Shown: in pieces, positions 60,978 to 64,000 of the stretch
How positions within the stretch are numbered: position 1 is the first letter of the stretch
Layout of the letters: each line of letters begins with the position of its first letter
NCBI RefSeq assembly: GCF_018326285.1
Contig: NZ_AP023362.1
Coordinates: 4,960,001 to 5,024,000, forward strand
DNA: 64,000 bases
DNA from: Mycolicibacterium sp. TY81
GTDB taxonomy: Bacteria; Actinomycetota; Actinomycetes; Mycobacteriales; Mycobacteriaceae
Direction of reading: 5' to 3'
The notes under the pieces: model-generated
Told to the model about the DNA's origin: nothing
Seen by the model: only the letters and a program-made list of their open reading frames with translations
Databases searched by the model: none
Position numbers and translations under genes: made by a program

Positions 60978-61238
60978 TTAGCGGATCCCCTCCAAGAGGT
61001 CTGACGCACTGACGCCGACCGCCAGGGCAATATCGAAAAGTCGTTCGTGGAGAATTCCGCGCCGGCCGTGCTCGATGTCCATTAGGACGTTTCTCGAGAC
61101 TCCCGATAGCAGCGCGAGTTGTTCTTGTGTCAGTCCGCGCTCAATTCTGAGTTTCTGGATACGCATCCCCACCTGGCGTCGCCGCCTGTGCCAAGCGGCG
61201 ACCCTCTTGGGGTCGTCTTGGCTTGGACGAGTGGGCAC
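60978..61238 (-). CDS. XRE-family HTH regulator
   Basis: 86 residues from GTG 61238. The XRE domain is RIQKLRIERGLTQEQLALLS plus GVSRNVLMDIEHGRRGI, with a C-terminal helix LFDIALAVGVSASDLLEG. An 18-bp palindrome 34 bp upstream is its likely operator. It lies between the TniQ fusion and the terminator and could control element transposition genes or act as an antitoxin-like repressor. Confidence 0.85.
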   Translation of the reverse strand: MPTRPSQDDPKRVAAWHRRRRQVGMRIQKLRIERGLTQEQLALLSGVSRNVLMDIEHGRRGILHERLFDIALAVGVSASDLLEGIR

Positions 61239-61271
61239 GCATTCAAGCTGCTATGCGTTGGCTTCTTAGTC

Positions 61272-61289
61272 TGCCCTACTAGTAGGGCA
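61272..61289. promoter_or_regulatory. 18-bp perfect palindrome, XRE operator
   Basis: TGCCCTACTAGTAGGGCA, centre at 61280/61281, 34 bp upstream of the XRE start. On the minus strand a possible -35 (TTGGCA) lies 16 bp before TAGTAG, so the palindrome covers a likely -10. Confidence 0.65.
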
Positions 61290-61354
61290 TTCCGTGTTGC
61301 CAACGGCACATTCCGGCTTCTCTACGTGTTGCTGTTGGCGCGAAACCGCGAACC

Positions 61355-63970
61355 CTACTTCCGGCTTCGCGATTTGTATGCTCGAACGGCATCCACGACG
61401 CGCTCGCCGTCGTCAGTGAGTTGCATGGGTCGGCCGCGCTCGGCGCGTATGAACAGCTTCATGGCGAGTTCACGCTCTATGCGATTGATCTGGTTGACCA
61501 ATGTGAACTGGTGGATGCCCAGCTTCTCTGCAGCCGCGGTGAGGGTGCTGAAGCGCGAGGCCGCAACAAATCGTTCGAGGCGCTCTCCCCCACCTACACC
61601 GGCCAACGCCGGCCTCAGCAGTTCCGGCGCGTTGGCGGCGTCATCTGCGGCGCTCAAGGCGGAACTATGGCTGGGACCGCCGCGAGCACGTAGCGGGATT
61701 CCGTGAGTCTTCGCCCACCGGGCCATATTGGCGGTGCTCATGCCGGTCTCCTTCGCGAGATCGGGAAGAGTCCGGCGCTTGATGACGTATTGGTCGTGCA
61801 GCCAGTCGCGTTCGATAGTCGTGCGCACTTTCAGCCCGGGTTCCCGGAGTGCCAGGTCGTAGTCGCGGGCGATCCTGCCGATGACCTGGCGGCTGACTCC
61901 AACGAATTCGGCGATATCGCTTAAGGACATGTGTTGGCGATCGTAAAGTTCGAGCAGCCGTTCTCGTGGAAGAGCTGCCTTCGCCGTGGCGTATGCCCGG
62001 TTGTACGGAGTCGTCCCTGATCGCACCAGCGGAGGTATCGGGTGTGTCTCCAGCAGGTAGCGCACCGTGTCAAGGCTGGTATTCAGCAACTTCGCGGCGG
62101 CGCCTAACTTGATTCCGTTGGCCGTGACGGCGCGGTGGAGGTGTTCAATCTTCACCTTGCCGGGATCGTCTCCGGGTAAGTCCAGCCCGTCCAGTACTGC
62201 TGCAGGGGGTTCCCACACGGATGGTTCGCCTGAGACGCCTTGGTCGGCGAGAAACTCCTGTGCGTGTTTGTCAAGGGCTTGGTCGAGCTCAGTCGTCAGG
62301 TAGCGGGGGAAATCGGCGACTTGAGTGCGAAATGCATTGCTACTGGGGAACACTGACGAAGCACTGGCAGGAAGTCCGCTGAGGCGCTCGAACAACAGGC
62401 ATCGTGCGATCCTGGCTCGGATCGAGCGGACCCCCGGAGTGCCGGTGTCGCGACAGATCTGCGTCCACATTTTGTCGGGCAGCAGCATGGAGTAGTCGAG
62501 CTGGCGCCGCCGGCGGTAGTCGATGGGGATGCGGCAATCGACGAGGTAGTCGGCCATGCGGATCAACGCAAGGCGAAGTCCGTCCCACTGAGCCTGCTTC
62601 TCCAGGAGTTGGAGCACGCGGGATACCGCGTGGCCGTCGAAGGGACTGTCGATCATCGTTGCGGCTTCGTCGAGATTGAGCCTGCTGTTGACCAGCAGCA
62701 GAGCACTGGAGAGCGCCGGTCGCAGATGACGTTGATGGCTGTCAGGGATGGCCATCCGAAGCGACCACGCGGGCCAGAGCATGGTAGGCAGGCCCTGGGC
62801 CGGCACCTCTGCGCGGCGCTTGTCCGCCGTCGGCCGGTTGGGTAGTGCCGTGCCGACGCGATGGCGTAGCTGATCGCTTGGCTTCAGGAGTGGCCCGATT
62901 GCTGCCAGCTGGACGGCGCTCAACACCGGGGTGGTGTTCTTTCCCCATGTGATGTTTGTTGCGGAAATCGCGAATCCCCGGTCCCGCGACGAGCTGATCA
63001 GCCACCGCAGTGAGTCGCCGGCCGCAGAGACATCGTTGCGGTTCAGCACGTCCATCGCGCCTACTGCCCCTACCGCAGCCGTCGCGGCGCGGGCCGGGGC
63101 CGCCAGTCCGGGCTTGGCATCAGTTTGAGCGGGAGCGTAGCGTCGAGACGGACGCTCATCCACCGATTGGTGTGCGACCAGTAGGTCCGGTGTGATTGTG
63201 GCTTTCAGATCCTCAGTGGTGGCGTAGGCAAGTATCCGGCCGGCGACAGCGCGAATGTCCGACAGAACGTTGATACGCGGCTGCGGATGGAGCCGATAGA
63301 CCCCGAACGCCGCTGTCTCGCTCTCGATCACAGCGTTGATGATCTCTTGGGCGCGAACGACCGGGTGCTCTGTGTCGAATAACGCCGTCGACACTGTTGT
63401 CAGATCGGCTCCGCATCGCTCGGGAGCCCGGCCGACCGCATCGCGGGCGGGGTGTGCACAACGACCGGGGCGGGGCACAACGTCGCCTATGTGGGTTCGG
63501 AGCCGCTGGACCACCCCGCATTCCGGACACGCGTCCGCCAGCAGGCAGTTGTGCATGGTGCAGGCGAAAGCCCAGCCCAGGCGCCAGCTGAGTTGCCATC
63601 GTCCGCCCGTCTCTTCGAGGCACTTCGGGCAGAAGCGTGATCCCCTACCTCGCCCCCACGGGAAGGTTCGACTCAGGGTCCTTCCGTCGGGGCTGATTCG
63701 CAACGCCCTCTCCGAGTAGTGCTGCAAAACCATTGATTCGACGAGATCGGCACGCAGGGAGGTAGCGACGCTGAGCGAGTGAATTTCGTTGGCGGCCGGC
63801 TCGACCATCCATGTGCTGATGCCCATTCCTCTACGAGCAATCAGCCCCACTGCGGACAACAGGTCGGCGTGCATCGTGTTGGTGCGGTGGGCGATCGCTT
63901 CAAGCCATGAATCCAGTGCCTCGCCCGCAATTGGCGCGACACGGATTGGCAGCGTTCGCACCGAACTCAT
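61355..63970 (-). CDS. TniQ-domain transposition protein with extra HTHs and LysR-type C-terminus
   Basis: 871 residues, far longer than ordinary TniQ. The N-terminal TniQ part (1-200) has a start LPIRVAPIAGEALDSWLEAI, zinc ligands FCPKCLEE (114, 117), ACTMHNC (Cys137, His140) and CPECG (148, 151). The C-terminal third has HTH-like segments (LSDIAEFVGVSRQVIGRIAR; LPDLAKETGMSTANMARWAK) and a LysR-type helix-turn-helix, LTAAAEKLGIHQFTLVNQI, near 800-860. TniQ selects target sites in Tn7/Tn5053-type elements; the added HTHs may read DNA directly. Overlaps an upstream gene by ATGA. Confidence 0.85.
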   Translation of the reverse strand: MSSVRTLPIRVAPIAGEALDSWLEAIAHRTNTMHADLLSAVGLIARRGMGISTWMVEPAANEIHSLSVATSLRADLVESMVLQHYSERALRISPDGRTLSRTFPWGRGRGSRFCPKCLEETGGRWQLSWRLGWAFACTMHNCLLADACPECGVVQRLRTHIGDVVPRPGRCAHPARDAVGRAPERCGADLTTVSTALFDTEHPVVRAQEIINAVIESETAAFGVYRLHPQPRINVLSDIRAVAGRILAYATTEDLKATITPDLLVAHQSVDERPSRRYAPAQTDAKPGLAAPARAATAAVGAVGAMDVLNRNDVSAAGDSLRWLISSSRDRGFAISATNITWGKNTTPVLSAVQLAAIGPLLKPSDQLRHRVGTALPNRPTADKRRAEVPAQGLPTMLWPAWSLRMAIPDSHQRHLRPALSSALLLVNSRLNLDEAATMIDSPFDGHAVSRVLQLLEKQAQWDGLRLALIRMADYLVDCRIPIDYRRRRQLDYSMLLPDKMWTQICRDTGTPGVRSIRARIARCLLFERLSGLPASASSVFPSSNAFRTQVADFPRYLTTELDQALDKHAQEFLADQGVSGEPSVWEPPAAVLDGLDLPGDDPGKVKIEHLHRAVTANGIKLGAAAKLLNTSLDTVRYLLETHPIPPLVRSGTTPYNRAYATAKAALPRERLLELYDRQHMSLSDIAEFVGVSRQVIGRIARDYDLALREPGLKVRTTIERDWLHDQYVIKRRTLPDLAKETGMSTANMARWAKTHGIPLRARGGPSHSSALSAADDAANAPELLRPALAGVGGGERLERFVAASRFSTLTAAAEKLGIHQFTLVNQINRIERELAMKLFIRAERGRPMQLTDDGERVVDAVRAYKSRSRK

Positions 63971-64000
63971 CCGGCCTTGCCGATCCTGGTGGTCAGGCGA
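63967..64000 (-). CDS. C-terminus of an upstream gene, cut by window
   Basis: The minus strand reads RLTTRIGKAG and a stop (63967-63969) overlapping the TniQ start as ATGA. A gene coupled this closely to tniQ would often be a TniB-type ATPase, but the visible 10 codons cannot prove it. Confidence 0.4.
   Translation of the reverse strand, partial: RLTTRIGKAG

Noticed and set aside
1..64000. tRNA genes, rRNA genes or CRISPR arrays
   Set aside because: No T-loop/acceptor pattern, no rRNA sequence and no regularly spaced repeats were seen, including at the island border.

Overview
The window is high-GC actinobacterial DNA, most likely from a fast-growing mycobacterium (Mycolicibacterium-like). 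The supporting genes are an MceA protein, a RipA-like coiled-coil cell-wall protein, an Rv2525c-like DUF1906 protein with a Tat signal, a PknF/PknI-type Ser/Thr kinase, a TIGR03086 (DinB-like) protein and an actinobacterial NAT. No rRNA, tRNA or CRISPR array was seen.

Bases 1-35,356 look like chromosomal backbone, mostly small metabolic and regulatory cassettes: polyamine synthesis (a decarboxylase cut by the window edge plus a fused AdoMet decarboxylase/spermidine synthase, 1-2208); cell-wall and signalling genes (2.2-6.7 kb); a minus-strand catabolic operon of permease, gamma-glutamyl ligase, two flavin-monooxygenase-type enzymes and a PuuD-like hydrolase (6.7-12.5 kb); a DUF1906 protein, a membrane protein and a frameshifted ABC-F gene (14-17 kb); ArsR/SRPBCC, DUF445/Abi-alpha, MBL/CMD/TetR, NAT, TetR/aldo-keto reductase/binding-protein, MerR/NTF2/SDR and XRE-cupin/BenE cassettes (18-32 kb), several with clear palindromic operators; and a Rip-like M15 protein next to an orphan mceA (32.9-35.4 kb).

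Bases about 35.4-64 kb are an accessory island dominated by defence and mobile functions. A minus-strand operon (47,187 to 36,131) reads NYN nuclease, degenerate N6-methylase with its own specificity-like tail, HsdM, HsdS, HsdR, and a 721-residue protein that starts with an almost unchanged IF-2 N-terminal domain. Upstream are a PIN-domain protein and a complete IS21-family element (istA/istB, 48,925-51,469). On the other side of the IS lie an OLD-type ATPase/TOPRIM nuclease and a GHKL ATPase with a PD-(D/E)XK-like tail, separated by a scar of a second hsdR. The right end has a doubly frameshifted gene, DUF488, small hypotheticals, an XRE regulator with an 18-bp palindrome, and a TniQ-LysR fusion.

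The strongest candidates for an undescribed system are (i) the type I R-M operon with its NYN, pseudo-methylase and IF2_N accessory genes and (ii) the OLD-TOPRIM plus GHKL-nuclease pair. Functions are inferred from motifs read by eye; no database search was run, and residue positions are approximate.
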